This document shows, piece by piece, positions 34,509 to 43,771 of a stretch of DNA of 64,000 bases. The notes under the pieces were generated by a model, which worked only from the letters and a program-made list of their open reading frames with translations, was not told the origin of the DNA and searched no databases. The stretch is from the NCBI GenBank assembly GCA_964394085.1, contig CAYMWF010000008.1, positions 19,185-83,184 of the forward strand, written 5' to 3'. Each line of letters starts with the position of its first letter. Within the stretch, counting starts at the first letter, position 1. The DNA is from CAYMWF01 sp964394085 [NCBI: uncultured Gemmatimonadota bacterium]. Its GTDB lineage: Bacteria; GCA-2686955; CAYMWF01. The position numbers were made by a program, and so were the translations under genes.

Positions 34509-36239
34509 ATGTCGGACTCAGGTAGATTCCATACAGCAATACTCTACGCTTTAATTCTAGTCGGTTCCGGCCATGCCGACACCTGGATCGTAGCCCCGTC
34601 CGGCGGAGATTTCTCCGTCATTCAGGATGCCCTGAATACCGCCTCGGCGGGAGATACGATCCTGGTCAGGGATAAACCCGGCGGCTATAACGAAAAAATC
34701 CACTTCCCGAAAAGCGGTAACGAGATAGCCGGCCCTATCGTCCTGCGTTCCTTTCCCGGTCACCGTCCGATCATTGACGGAACAGGGATTCCCGGTCAGT
34801 GCATGGTGAGCATCCGGAATAAGAGCAGGGTCTCGATTTCAGGCTTCGATATCAGAAACAATAAGGGGATTTCGGACGGTTCGGGAATCCGGATCTCCGG
34901 CTCGGGGAGTCATATAGAGCTTCGCGATAACCGGATCCGCGAGATGCGCGGAAACAACGCCATGGGAATCACGGTTTACGGGACTTCCACATCGGCGTCC
35001 ATCTCGCACCTCATTATCGACGGCAACGAAATCTACGATTGCGATCCGGCGCCGAGTGAAGCCCTCGTCCTTAACGGCAACGTGGAAATATTCGAGGTGA
35101 CGGGCAACTTCGTTCACGACGTGGACAACATCGGGATCGATTTTATCGGGGGCGAAATTTCGATCAATCCATCTTACGTAACTCGCAACGGAGTCTGCAG
35201 GGGGAACAGGGTTTACAGGGCCAACTCCAGCTACGGCGGCGGATGGGGCGCGGGGATCTACGTGGACGGCGGCCGCGACATCATTATCGAAGGTAATGAG
35301 GTAGCCGGATGCGACCTCGGCATTGAAATAGGGGCTGAGAACAGCGGTTTCGATGCGACGGGTATCGTCGTCAGGAGCAACCTGGTGCGACACAACGACA
35401 AGGTCGGCATCGTTTTCGGCGGTTATGCCCAGAGCGCCGGTCGAACCCGGCTCTGTGAATTCGTCAACAACACCTGTTTCGAGAACGATACGGGCGGGGA
35501 ATACCTGGGCGAGCTCTGGATCCAGTGGGCGTCGGACAACATCGTCAGAAACAATATCTTCTTTACGACCGACCAGAATGTTGCAATGTACTCGGAAAGC
35601 GGAAATGTCGACAACACCCTTGACTACAACACATGGTTCTCTCCCGGGGGCTCAGGGGGTACGGAATGGGTCTGGCGCAGCAAGAGCTACAACAGTTTTG
35701 CCGCATTCCGGTTTGGCACCGGGCAGGAACCGAACGGACAGTTCGAAGATCCGCTCTTCATCGATTCCGGATCGGGCGATTTTTCGTTGCAAATCGGATC
35801 GCCTTCGGTAGACGCCGGCGATCCCGCCGATCAGCCGGCCGGTCTCGATTCTGGAGGTTTTCCACGGCTTCTGGACGGCGATCTGGACGGGTTGATGATC
35901 GTGGATTCGGGCGCCCGTGAGTTCAGTCACATCAACCTCGCAGTCAGCGGGTCTTTTACTCCCGGAGGTACCGTCAATATCGATCTTTCGGGAACCGCCG
36001 GTTTGTTCACCCGCCTGGGAGGCGGTGTGCCGGGTTTGGTTTTACGCCCGCCTTACGGTCATGTATACCTGGACCTTACAGCTCCGCATATCCTGCTGTC
36101 GCTCGGTCCCCTGCCGACCTCCGGTCAGGTTACTATCCCCCCATCCACAGCTCCGGGCACCGTTCTCGTTTTACAGGCTCTCGCCCGTGGAGGGAACGGA
36201 GGTACGCTCTCCAACCCCGAGAGTTTCGAAGTAGAGTAG
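34509..36239 (+). CDS. secreted parallel beta-helix protein
   Basis: This 576-residue protein has a signal peptide (MSDSGRFHTAILYALILVGS, cleavage near GHA-DTW). Residues of about 25-440 form a right-handed beta-helix: WIVAPSGGDFSVIQDALNTA and GDTILVRDKPGGYNEKIHFP open it, followed by coils such as HLIIDGNEIYDC, IIIEGNEVAGC and FVNNTCFEND. It has the PbH1-repeat look of polysaccharide lyase or epimerase relatives, but no catalytic residues can be assigned. The last 100 residues form a beta-sandwich repeated in secreted proteins of such genomes. It starts 115 bp after tupC with its own promoter, so it is probably not part of the tungstate operon. Confidence 0.83.
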   Translation: MSDSGRFHTAILYALILVGSGHADTWIVAPSGGDFSVIQDALNTASAGDTILVRDKPGGYNEKIHFPKSGNEIAGPIVLRSFPGHRPIIDGTGIPGQCMVSIRNKSRVSISGFDIRNNKGISDGSGIRISGSGSHIELRDNRIREMRGNNAMGITVYGTSTSASISHLIIDGNEIYDCDPAPSEALVLNGNVEIFEVTGNFVHDVDNIGIDFIGGEISINPSYVTRNGVCRGNRVYRANSSYGGGWGAGIYVDGGRDIIIEGNEVAGCDLGIEIGAENSGFDATGIVVRSNLVRHNDKVGIVFGGYAQSAGRTRLCEFVNNTCFENDTGGEYLGELWIQWASDNIVRNNIFFTTDQNVAMYSESGNVDNTLDYNTWFSPGGSGGTEWVWRSKSYNSFAAFRFGTGQEPNGQFEDPLFIDSGSGDFSLQIGSPSVDAGDPADQPAGLDSGGFPRLLDGDLDGLMIVDSGAREFSHINLAVSGSFTPGGTVNIDLSGTAGLFTRLGGGVPGLVLRPPYGHVYLDLTAPHILLSLGPLPTSGQVTIPPSTAPGTVLVLQALARGGNGGTLSNPESFEVE

Positions 36240-36296
36240 CCGACACCCTCGCCGGTATAGAATTCCTAGATGAAAACATGGGGAGGTTGATTACCG

Positions 36297-36332
36297 GCCG
36301 GATAAACGACCGGCGTTTTGACGCGCGTCAAA
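36297..36332. terminator. hairpin pair between convergent genes (weak terminators)
   Basis: GCCGG-N8-CCGGC is followed by GTTTTG on the plus strand and could terminate the beta-helix gene. Next to it, TTTGACGCGCGTCAAA (36317-36332) is a perfect 16-bp palindrome that includes the stop codon of the convergent GNAT gene. Confidence 0.4.
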
Positions 36333-37425
36333 TAACCTTGGGATCGGCGAACCCCCGGCAGATATAATAATTGGCGGGATCCAACACGAAATCTCTATCC
36401 ATGGTTACCGGGAGATGGATCAGCAGGGGATATTTTGTGCTTCGGCCCGGAAGAAAACCGAAACTCCTGAATAGCTTCTTGAATTCCGGATTGTAGCTTT
36501 CAAACACCTTCACCAGGAAGGCCTTTCTCCTTCGCGCTCTCCTTACTCCGTTCGCCAGAATGAATTTATAAGTTTCGCTGTCATCTCTTGCAGCGAGGAA
36601 CTCAACTATCGCGCAAACCGTCACCCCTCGCGAGAGATATTCCTCGAATATGAGGAATCCCGCGACCTTCCCATTTTTCCTGACGAGAAACGGCGTATAA
36701 TCCCGAACCGGGGAATCAACATATCTCCAGTTGAGGTACTTGTGGTCGTAATCCAGGATTATCATGTCGTCGTATCCGGACTTCACACCGGCGAACCATT
36801 CATCGAAACTCTCGTCGAACCTGGAAACCCGTTCAGCCGTATAACCTTTTTGGATAAATCCTCTGTTGAGAAGCGTAAGAGCTTTGTCTCCCAGCGTGTA
36901 CAGTTTATTCGCCAGCGGTCGAAGCGGTTTGAAAGGAATAACCGGGTCTATTCTGAGAGCCTTGACGACGAGTCCGTAGCTGCCCGGAACATCCGTTATA
37001 TCCGTCCGGCTGTCTCTTGATTTGAAGTATAACGGCAGCGTCGACTCGATCGGAAAACCGCAGCCCCACATGTGCTGCGCTTTCATCCTTTCCGAAAACC
37101 GGGCTGAAATCCCCGTCGTCCTGAGCTCTTCATCCAGGGAGACGCTTCCCCACCAGGAAATCCGCATCTCTTTCCCTTTGAAAAGCATGTTGACCGGGGT
37201 TGAGAGACTTATCCCCAGCACCTTCTCCTCGTCGGTGAAGATGAAGATCTTCGTCAACTCTCCCCCGGTGAGCGGATTATTGAGGTAAAGCCACTCGAAC
37301 ATCTTCTTTTTTTCAATGGCTTGGTCCGGCCCCCAGATCCGAGTCATATGCTCGAAGATCATATCCTGATCATCCAGCGTCGCATCCCTTAAAGTTATAC
37401 TTTCCACAGTTTTTTCCGTTATCAT
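36328..37425 (-). CDS. GNAT-family N-acetyltransferase
   Basis: This 365-residue soluble protein has two GNAT-like halves. The N-terminal part reads ITLRDATLDDQDMIFEHMTRIWG and MRISWWGSVSLDEELRTTGISARF, where a V-S-x-x-x-E-x-R-x-x-G-I pattern resembles motif A of acetyltransferases. The C-terminal part (FLVRKNGKVAGFLIFEEYLSRGV, AIVEFLAARDD) repeats the fold. Proteins of this size often modify sugars or lipids in surface-polymer loci, but the substrate is unknown. AAAGG seven bases before the ATG at 37425 supports the start. A weak promoter may lie at 37469-37497 on the minus strand. Confidence 0.7.
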   Translation of the reverse strand: MITEKTVESITLRDATLDDQDMIFEHMTRIWGPDQAIEKKKMFEWLYLNNPLTGGELTKIFIFTDEEKVLGISLSTPVNMLFKGKEMRISWWGSVSLDEELRTTGISARFSERMKAQHMWGCGFPIESTLPLYFKSRDSRTDITDVPGSYGLVVKALRIDPVIPFKPLRPLANKLYTLGDKALTLLNRGFIQKGYTAERVSRFDESFDEWFAGVKSGYDDMIILDYDHKYLNWRYVDSPVRDYTPFLVRKNGKVAGFLIFEEYLSRGVTVCAIVEFLAARDDSETYKFILANGVRRARRRKAFLVKVFESYNPEFKKLFRSFGFLPGRSTKYPLLIHLPVTMDRDFVLDPANYYICRGFADPKVI

Positions 37426-37468
37426 TAGCGAACCTTTCGAAGAGTCACATATCGAAGACGGAACATTA

Positions 37469-37497
37469 AGTTTAATCTACTTATAATACTTATGCAA
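37469..37497 (-). promoter_or_regulatory. weak promoter of the GNAT gene
   Basis: On the minus strand TTGCAT and TAAACT are separated by 17 bp and lie about 45 bp before the GNAT start. The -10 match is only four of six. Confidence 0.3.
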
Positions 37498-37625
37498 ATT
37501 TTGCTGCTTGAACCACTTCGACGCTGCTCAGCAAAAGTCATTATTATTTTGAAAATTCACGGGCAAGGCATCACGGCGGCAGCATTGAATTTCGGATTTT
37601 CCCCAAACCCTGGTGTCATTTCGAA

Positions 37626-38033
37626 TTATCGGGGAGACGGTTCGTTACCGCTTCTCGCCTTCAGTTCCGAACCGCGGACGATCACGAAAGCGATCAATGC
37701 GAACATGAAAAACACGAGCAGCATCCAGGAAAGCCCGATAAGCGAACCTATGATCGTCCGGTATATCTCGAGAATCCAGCGATTCGCGTTGAGAACAAGA
37801 ACCTCCATATCCTTCGAAGGACTTATATATTTTTCAAGGTCCCATATTCTCACACCCGAAGAAATCCCGACCACGTAAATGGCGAAATGAAGGTATTTCA
37901 CCCAGGCCGCGCTGATATCATCAGATATGATCCGGTTAAGGATTTTCCTGATCGGAGTCGAAAAAATCCGGGACACGACTAAAGAGACGGTCAGCGCTAT
38001 CGCGAAGGTCAGACCGAGTAAAGCAACGAACAT
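37626..38033 (-). CDS. small inner-membrane protein, unknown function
   Basis: The 135-residue protein has three predicted membrane segments at about residues 3-23, 46-64 and 90-119, and a short basic C-terminal tail. The segment SRIFSTPIRKILNRIISDDISAAWVKYLHF lies between the first two. I do not recognise a family with confidence; it resembles small membrane proteins that accompany mechanosensitive channels or kinases. A clear GAGGAG six bases before the ATG at 38033 supports it as a real gene. Upstream lies the repeat element region. Confidence 0.7.
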   Translation of the reverse strand: MFVALLGLTFAIALTVSLVVSRIFSTPIRKILNRIISDDISAAWVKYLHFAIYVVGISSGVRIWDLEKYISPSKDMEVLVLNANRWILEIYRTIIGSLIGLSWMLLVFFMFALIAFVIVRGSELKARSGNEPSPR

Positions 38034-39155
38034 CTGTTTCTCCTCAGGGATGGCGAGAGATGTTACCTGATTCTGTCGGGGCTCTGCAGGCGGATTTCCG
38101 GAAAGTTCTACCTGTTCAATCCGGAAGAATAAACTATCCGGGAGATAGACCGGGATATCAAGTTCTAATTGCAGGTTTCAGAGTTACTTGAACACGCGGC
38201 GGCGATTTTGTTCGAGTCGGGAAATTGCCCCCATGAATACCGGCACGTTCCAGGCGGTGAGGGAGCGTCTTCCCGCCCGGCGGAGCACGCTGCGTCATCC
38301 GGCTCTGCTAACCCTCGCTCCGGGAAGCGCTGAAACTCGCTGTTCCCTTCCCGCGCTGCTCGCATTCGTTCGCAGCTGCCCGCCCCCCCGCAGCTCAAAC
38401 ATCAGCGCTTCTGATCCCTCCCAACCCGCTGGTCGCACACGCTCCCAGTCCCAGCCCTACTCGGGAAGTGTCGCCCCGTCCTCCCCATGTTTCCGGCAAG
38501 GTATATTCAGGCATATCAAGAAGAATAAAGAAGGAACACGTGTTCCAAAAGTTTCTTGTCAGAACCCCACCCGGATGACTCCGAAGAAAGTCCGCCGGGC
38601 AGAAAGACGCTCCCTCACCATCTCCACTGTGTCGGGAACCGGAGGGGAAGGAGAATGAGTTTGCGAACGCGGAGTTGTCGGATAAAATTTGTGCATCAAA
38701 GCATTCTCATCCAGTTCCGGTTCCAACTGCCGGCTCAACCCGGTCGCTTCCGACCGATACAATAAGAAAGTTAGAGGCCGGCATTGCCGGATATCCTGCG
38801 TCATTTCGCTCTTTAGGAACTGAGGTCCGATCAATGATCGGTGGTGATCGATTTATAGTGAAACGGAAATTTCGCCATAATAACGAACCTTTTTAGTCAC
38901 TGAAAAATCCTTCTTGACTTCCCTGCGGTAATTTACGATGAGGCAATCCCTCGCTAACAATACAAAAAGTTCGAGTTGCGCTGAGACTTTCAAAAGCTGG
39001 GAGTTGAAACGGCGATTCCTGTCTGTAATACCGCGAAAGCGGTGAGGGGTCCACAGGCGCGTCATATGATGAATGACGCGGTTTCCGTTCGGCATTTTCA
39101 GGAATTCGGAATAATCCGGTGGCGGAAAAAGAAAAAAAAAGGTATTAACGGTCAG
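38034..39155. other. long noncoding region dominated by an inverted-repeat element
   Basis: It holds the 362-bp element at 38257-38618, its outer flank related to the 17.5-kb repeat debris, and a stretch after 38619 with no supported gene. A perfect inverted repeat CCGATCA-A-TGATCGG lies at 38827-38841. The reading frames here are shadows of GC-rich repeats. Confidence 0.6.
38257..38618 (+). repeat. inverted-repeat-bounded element, copy A (362 bp)
   Basis: The ends are related inverted repeats of about 46 bp: GTGAGGGAGCGTCTTCC opens the element, and the reverse complement of GTGAGGGAGCGTCTTTC closes it. Inside is the 14-bp palindrome GGAACACGTGTTCC (38533-38546) and GC-rich blocks such as TCAGCGCTTC and GGGAAGTGTCGCC. 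A second copy in the opposite orientation lies at 44847-45170 and matches along almost its whole length. There is no open reading frame of note, so this looks like a MITE or REP-like non-autonomous element. Confidence 0.85.
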
Positions 39156-40079
39156 ATGGATATGCACGATGAACATATGAGGGAACCGGCTGCGGCCCTG
39201 CTGACTCATGCACTGACCCATACCTTCGAGATCCTTTTCATCGTATTCATCCTCATGGTGGTTGTCGAACTTCTCGAACTTCGGTTCAGCAGAGGGATAA
39301 GCAGGAACCTGACAGGCAGGAAAGGAGCCCAGTTTCTGTTCTGTTCATTTCTGGGTATCCTGCCGGGCTGCACGGGAACTTTTTTTTCAGGTTCGATGTA
39401 CATGGCCGGTCTTATAGGGTTCGGCGGAATAACCGCGACCATGATATCCACCAGCGGCGACGAAGCGTTCGTCCTTATTTCCGCGGCGCTTGATCCGGCC
39501 AGTCCGGTGAACCTTCGAACCGTTTTCTCGCTTTTCGGCGTTCTGTTCGTTCTCGGCATCGCCGGGGGTTTTCTCGCCGAGCTTTTCGTGCGGGTTACGG
39601 GAATGAAAATCTCGTCGAAATGTTTGATTGAGCACCATGACGATAATCATGGGGATGCTTCGGATGTCGAAGGATGGCCCGAGCCCGCCCACTTCCTGAA
39701 AGAGCATGTTTTCGGACATATAATCAAACGGCATCTTCCGAAGATCTTTCTCTGGCTGTTCGCAAGCCTGGCGGCCATCGAAGTGATAAACGATTCTTTC
39801 GATCTTCAGCGCGTGCTTACCGAGAACAAGTTTCTGCTTCTGCTTCTGGCCGCCGTCGTGGGCACCCTGCCGGTGTCGGGGCCGAACCTCGTATTCATTT
39901 CTCTGTTCGCCGAATCCTGCATACCGTTTTCGGTGCTCCTTACGAATTCGATCGTGCAGGACGGGCACGGTCTTCTGCCTCTCCTCGGATACTCACTTGA
40001 TGACAGCGTCAAGATAAAGGTGTTCAACCTGCTGTACGGACTTCTTGTAGGAGGAATCATATTCGCGACCGGTTTCTGA
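39156..40079 (+). CDS. putative 10-TM heavy-metal exporter (ArsP_2 / putative manganese transporter family)
   Basis: This 307-residue inner-membrane protein has about eight to ten hydrophobic helices in two related halves. The first half carries FLGILPGCTGTFFSGSMYMA and GGITATMISTSGDEAFVLIS; the second carries AAVVGTLPVSGPNLVFISLF and LLTNSIVQDGHGLLPLLGYS. This paired pattern with a His-rich cytoplasmic loop (IEHHDDNHGDASD) is that of the PF11449 family, annotated as a 10-TM heavy-metal exporter. The His/Asp loop could bind metal. The ATG at 39156 is chosen because the upstream extension is basic and lacks helices; a second ATG two codons later is possible. It is followed 24 bp later by the SGNH gene. 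Confidence 0.8.
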   Translation: MDMHDEHMREPAAALLTHALTHTFEILFIVFILMVVVELLELRFSRGISRNLTGRKGAQFLFCSFLGILPGCTGTFFSGSMYMAGLIGFGGITATMISTSGDEAFVLISAALDPASPVNLRTVFSLFGVLFVLGIAGGFLAELFVRVTGMKISSKCLIEHHDDNHGDASDVEGWPEPAHFLKEHVFGHIIKRHLPKIFLWLFASLAAIEVINDSFDLQRVLTENKFLLLLLAAVVGTLPVSGPNLVFISLFAESCIPFSVLLTNSIVQDGHGLLPLLGYSLDDSVKIKVFNLLYGLLVGGIIFATGF

Positions 40080-40103
40080 ACTTGTATTCACTGAAAACTC
40101 CAC

Positions 40104-42017
40104 ATGACGAAGAAAAGAGCCGCATCACCCGCAAAATATTTATGCCTTTTCCTGTTTTTCACGTTTCTTCTGTGGGCATTCCCCGATTTTTTCATTTCAA
40201 CTAAACACTCGAAAAAAACAATTTTCCGCGGTGTGATAATCCTGCTGTCTGTTGCGTATTTTATCGAGGCAGGCCTCTCCATTCTGGTGAGAAGGATCCT
40301 GAAGAACGGTTCATATTGCAGAATCGATACGTATCCGCTTCTTCCCCTGAAGCTTGTCGCCTTACTGTCGCTGCAAACGATATTCGACATGCCGATTTCC
40401 GCCTTTCTCTGGGTTTCGATCTGGCTTTTACTGGTTGATTCCGCCCTGCTTCTTCTCCCCGCGGCGCATACCGGAAGAACCGCGCCGGAAAAATTCGGAA
40501 CGAAACCCGTTCTGATCACCGGTATACTGCTGTATACGGTCATGGCGGCGCCGGCGGTTCTGATTTTCGTGAAACACCATGGTTATCAGCCGCTCACCTC
40601 GGTGATGGTTGTCGCTCTTCCCCTGATCATCCTCTGTTCGACCTATCTGCCCGGCGGCGGCAGAGAGGGTTTTTCTTTCATCCTGGCTGTTTCCCAGGGA
40701 GCGGTTTACCCATTTCTGCCGTCCTGTTCCGATAACTCCTTTTTCCCCGTTTTTCTTCTTTTGCTGTTCTTCCCCTGGGCGTTTCTGATTGTGTCCGGAA
40801 GAATAGCCGGCGGTAAGAGCAATCCGACGGCTTTCCGGGTTACATTCCCGTTGATTTGTCTTTTCTGCCTCGGCGCTCTCGAAACTTTTCTGAGAACGAA
40901 CGACTTTACCGACAATTACTTCTCCCAGCGGTCGGTCCTCAGGGCTCACATCCTTTCCGGCGAACATTCCGACCTGGCGGTGCATGTAGACTGGCAGTGG
41001 GTTTATTTTCTGAATAATTATACCAATATATTCGACCAGTTCAGCCCTGGAGATTCTGTTGAGGTCGGAATATCGATGGGGATACCCGGCAGTCGCAAGA
41101 CATATGGAAAAAGGAAGGATGACGGCGTCTACAGAATAATCTGCCTGGGAAGTTCTTCCACTTACGGAATGGGAGCGACCACACCCGACAGCACCTACCC
41201 CGCGTTACTCGACAGGATACTCAACGATGGTTCGGATACGAAAATCGAAGTTATCAATGGAGGAGTTCCAGGCATCGCCTTCACCCCGTGCGTCATCTAC
41301 CTCGAGGAGGTGCTTTTTCTGCTGGATCCCGATCTCGTTATCGTCTATTTCGGTTTTAACAGCGACAGCCCAAGGCTGGGTGAAATCTGGACGGACCTGA
41401 GCGCCCGGATCCCGGCTGATTTCAGCGGTGAGGATGTTTCAGGCCTCTTATTCCATCTGAAGTACAGGTTGAAGAATCCCCATATCCAAGCAGCCGTTAA
41501 ATCCCTCATGTCTTTTCACACGTTTAACATGCTGCAGAAAGTATTGGATTATCCGGCCGCGATACTGCGGCAAACCGCCCCAGCTCCGAATACGAGTCCG
41601 GATGATCCGGGACCCATCTCGGAAATCCCTCTCCGGCTCATCGATTTTTGCCTTGAACGGGGGGTGAAACTTCTTCTCATTCCCGAGCTTTCTTATTCAG
41701 CGGTCATGGAGAACACCGATCCGCATAGATATTTCGGTATTTTTTCATCCGTAACAGAAGAGTCTGCAAGTCGGGAGGTCCGTTGCCTGGATCTTCGTGA
41801 AACTTTCCGCCGCCATCTCTATTCTCTGCCGGCGGATGGAAGGGAGGAATTTTTTCCGGGGGCAATGCATATGCACAATGAAGGATACGCCCTCCTTGCG
41901 AAGACGATTGCGGAATATCTTTTTGAAGCGTTTGATCTTCCGACTCAAAAGGATGTGTCGAGGATAAGACCTTCCCAAGGCAGCAGCTCTATCCCGCTGT
42001 CTTCGATCGGATCGTGA
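40104..42017 (+). CDS. membrane protein with C-terminal SGNH/GDSL hydrolase domain
   Basis: This 637-residue protein has about eight transmembrane helices in the first 260 residues, then a periplasmic SGNH hydrolase domain. Block I is RIICLGSSSTYGMGATTPDS with the catalytic Ser; VINGGVPGIA holds the Gly of block II; IVYFGFNSDSP holds the Asn of block III; and HMHNEGYALLAKTIAEYL holds the terminal His. Such fusions often remove or add acyl groups on cell-surface polysaccharide or peptidoglycan. The canonical DxxH is replaced by HMHN. Its 3' end overlaps the 3' end of the convergent GH13 gene by 73 bp. No clear ribosome binding site was found. Confidence 0.8.
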   Translation: MTKKRAASPAKYLCLFLFFTFLLWAFPDFFISTKHSKKTIFRGVIILLSVAYFIEAGLSILVRRILKNGSYCRIDTYPLLPLKLVALLSLQTIFDMPISAFLWVSIWLLLVDSALLLLPAAHTGRTAPEKFGTKPVLITGILLYTVMAAPAVLIFVKHHGYQPLTSVMVVALPLIILCSTYLPGGGREGFSFILAVSQGAVYPFLPSCSDNSFFPVFLLLLFFPWAFLIVSGRIAGGKSNPTAFRVTFPLICLFCLGALETFLRTNDFTDNYFSQRSVLRAHILSGEHSDLAVHVDWQWVYFLNNYTNIFDQFSPGDSVEVGISMGIPGSRKTYGKRKDDGVYRIICLGSSSTYGMGATTPDSTYPALLDRILNDGSDTKIEVINGGVPGIAFTPCVIYLEEVLFLLDPDLVIVYFGFNSDSPRLGEIWTDLSARIPADFSGEDVSGLLFHLKYRLKNPHIQAAVKSLMSFHTFNMLQKVLDYPAAILRQTAPAPNTSPDDPGPISEIPLRLIDFCLERGVKLLLIPELSYSAVMENTDPHRYFGIFSSVTEESASREVRCLDLRETFRRHLYSLPADGREEFFPGAMHMHNEGYALLAKTIAEYLFEAFDLPTQKDVSRIRPSQGSSSIPLSSIGS

Positions 42018-43663
42018 TCGGGCTCTGTGGAGAAGAGCCTGGACAGCCCGGCACCCTCACGGGCTGCGAAACGTTTTCGGTTACTGAAGTTCAGAAGCAC
42101 GAGGCTCGTTTCGAAGGCTTCGTTTCCGCTTTCGCCGCGGTCTTCCCGAAGGTATCCGAGAACTCCCTTCGGCAGCTCTCGTTCCGGCAGCAACCGGAGA
42201 GAGCCTTCCCGGAGAGACTTCCGCGATTCGCGCAGTCCGAGCAGGCCGCGATAGCAGTTCAGCAGCGAACCCGGATCTTTCCTCATGGTTTCGACATTCC
42301 GCCTGGTGAAGGAGCGTGTGACCGGAAGCCAGGGCTGAACACCGGCCGGACAGAACCCGGCGTTTTCAGTGCCGTTCCACTGCATCGGTGTGCGGCATTC
42401 ATCCCGGTTGATCGAATCTCCCATCCTGCGCATAAGATCGGCGAGAACCTGGGGCAGGCGCCTGTATTTTTCTGCCAGGGGATCGAGGGCTTCTTTCAGC
42501 GGGATGGGAAGCTGGGGAATTCCGGTTTCTTCACCGTAATAGATGAAAGGAATGCCGCGCACGGAAAGCTGGAACGCTGTAAGCAGCTTCGCTTTGTCGA
42601 GATTGTCGCCGAGTTTCGAGATATATCGTTTCCTGTCGTGGTTGCCGAACACCCAGGTCGGCGAAAAGGGTTCCGGAAACATCGACTCGAATTCGAGGAT
42701 GAGTTTGCGGAATGAAGCCGCCGAAAACCGGGCGCCGAGGGCTTTGAAGAGGAAGACCGAATGCAGGCCGTCCGCCCGTTCACCGCAGTATTTTTTCAGT
42801 GTCTGCATTCTGCCGAAGACTTCACCGACCAGGAACCGGGGAGGGTCGCTGAATTCGTCCAGCACGCCGCGAAGCTCTTTCGAGAAGCGGAATACGTCGG
42901 GATGATTGAGGGTGTACTTCGGGTTCGAAAAGAACCCTTCGCCGGTTTCCCCGGGGATTGGTCTCCAGGATCTCGGGTTGTTCCTGAAAGAACTGTCCTT
43001 GAAAACCGCGTTGATGATATCGAGGCGGAAACCGTCCACGCCTTTCCGGAGCCAGAAGCGGACGATGTCGAACATCGCTTCTTTCACAGCCGGGTTCCGG
43101 TAGTTGAGATCGGGCTGGAACGGTAGAAACGAAGCCCAGTACCATTGCCCCGTCCGCTCGTCCCGGTGCCAGCCTGAGCCGCCGATCATCGACAGCCAGT
43201 TGTTCGGCGGTTTTCCGCCGCCGGATCCTCTTCCGTCCCGCCAGATGTACCAGTCGCGTTTCGGATTATCTTTCGATGATCGGGATTCCCTGAACCAGCG
43301 GTGCTCGTCCGAGGTGTGATTCATCACCATGTCGAATACGACCTTCTTCCCCCTGGCATGCAGCTCGGAGATTAGGTTTTCACACTGCTCCATCGTTCCG
43401 TATTCAGGGGCGACTGCCGTGAAATCCGAGATGTCGTATCCGAAATCACCTTGCGGTGATTCGAAGAAAGGGGAGAGCCAGATCGTCTCGACACCGAGAT
43501 CGTCCAGATAATCGAGGTTCGACAGGATGCCGCCCAGGTCGCCGATTCCGTCTCCGTTCGAGTCGGCGAACGACCTCGGATAGATCTGGTAGACCGCTGT
43601 CTTTTTCCACCAGGGCGCCTGCCTGTCGACGGGATGCCGGGAGTATTCTCTTCCTCGTTCCAA
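41945..43663 (-). CDS. GH13 alpha-glucosidase / oligo-1,6-glucosidase
   Basis: This 572-residue enzyme is a cytoplasmic GH13 hydrolase of the oligo-1,6-glucosidase/trehalose-6-phosphate hydrolase type. AVYQIYPRSFADSNGDGIGDLGGI, VFDMVMNHTSDEHRWF and GYDISDF are the conserved first blocks. The catalytic residues are Asp in GVDGFRLDIINAV (nucleophile), Glu in FLVGEVFGR (acid/base) and Asp in FGNHDRKR. RTPMQWNGTENAGFCPAG is typical of the group. The TTG at 43663 has GGAGA five bases upstream and is the likely start. No signal peptide is present. The stop lies inside the convergent SGNH gene. Confidence 0.93.
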   Translation of the reverse strand: MERGREYSRHPVDRQAPWWKKTAVYQIYPRSFADSNGDGIGDLGGILSNLDYLDDLGVETIWLSPFFESPQGDFGYDISDFTAVAPEYGTMEQCENLISELHARGKKVVFDMVMNHTSDEHRWFRESRSSKDNPKRDWYIWRDGRGSGGGKPPNNWLSMIGGSGWHRDERTGQWYWASFLPFQPDLNYRNPAVKEAMFDIVRFWLRKGVDGFRLDIINAVFKDSSFRNNPRSWRPIPGETGEGFFSNPKYTLNHPDVFRFSKELRGVLDEFSDPPRFLVGEVFGRMQTLKKYCGERADGLHSVFLFKALGARFSAASFRKLILEFESMFPEPFSPTWVFGNHDRKRYISKLGDNLDKAKLLTAFQLSVRGIPFIYYGEETGIPQLPIPLKEALDPLAEKYRRLPQVLADLMRRMGDSINRDECRTPMQWNGTENAGFCPAGVQPWLPVTRSFTRRNVETMRKDPGSLLNCYRGLLGLRESRKSLREGSLRLLPERELPKGVLGYLREDRGESGNEAFETSLVLLNFSNRKRFAAREGAGLSRLFSTEPDHDPIEDSGIELLPWEGLILDTSF

Positions 43664-43771
43664 TTACTTCTCCAGGCTGTCTTTATTCTCGGGGGAAGGC
43701 GCGACCGCGGGGCAACCCGCTCTTGTTCACCGGATCGGTATTGCCCCGCGACGGTTCCGGCAGGAGTGCTT

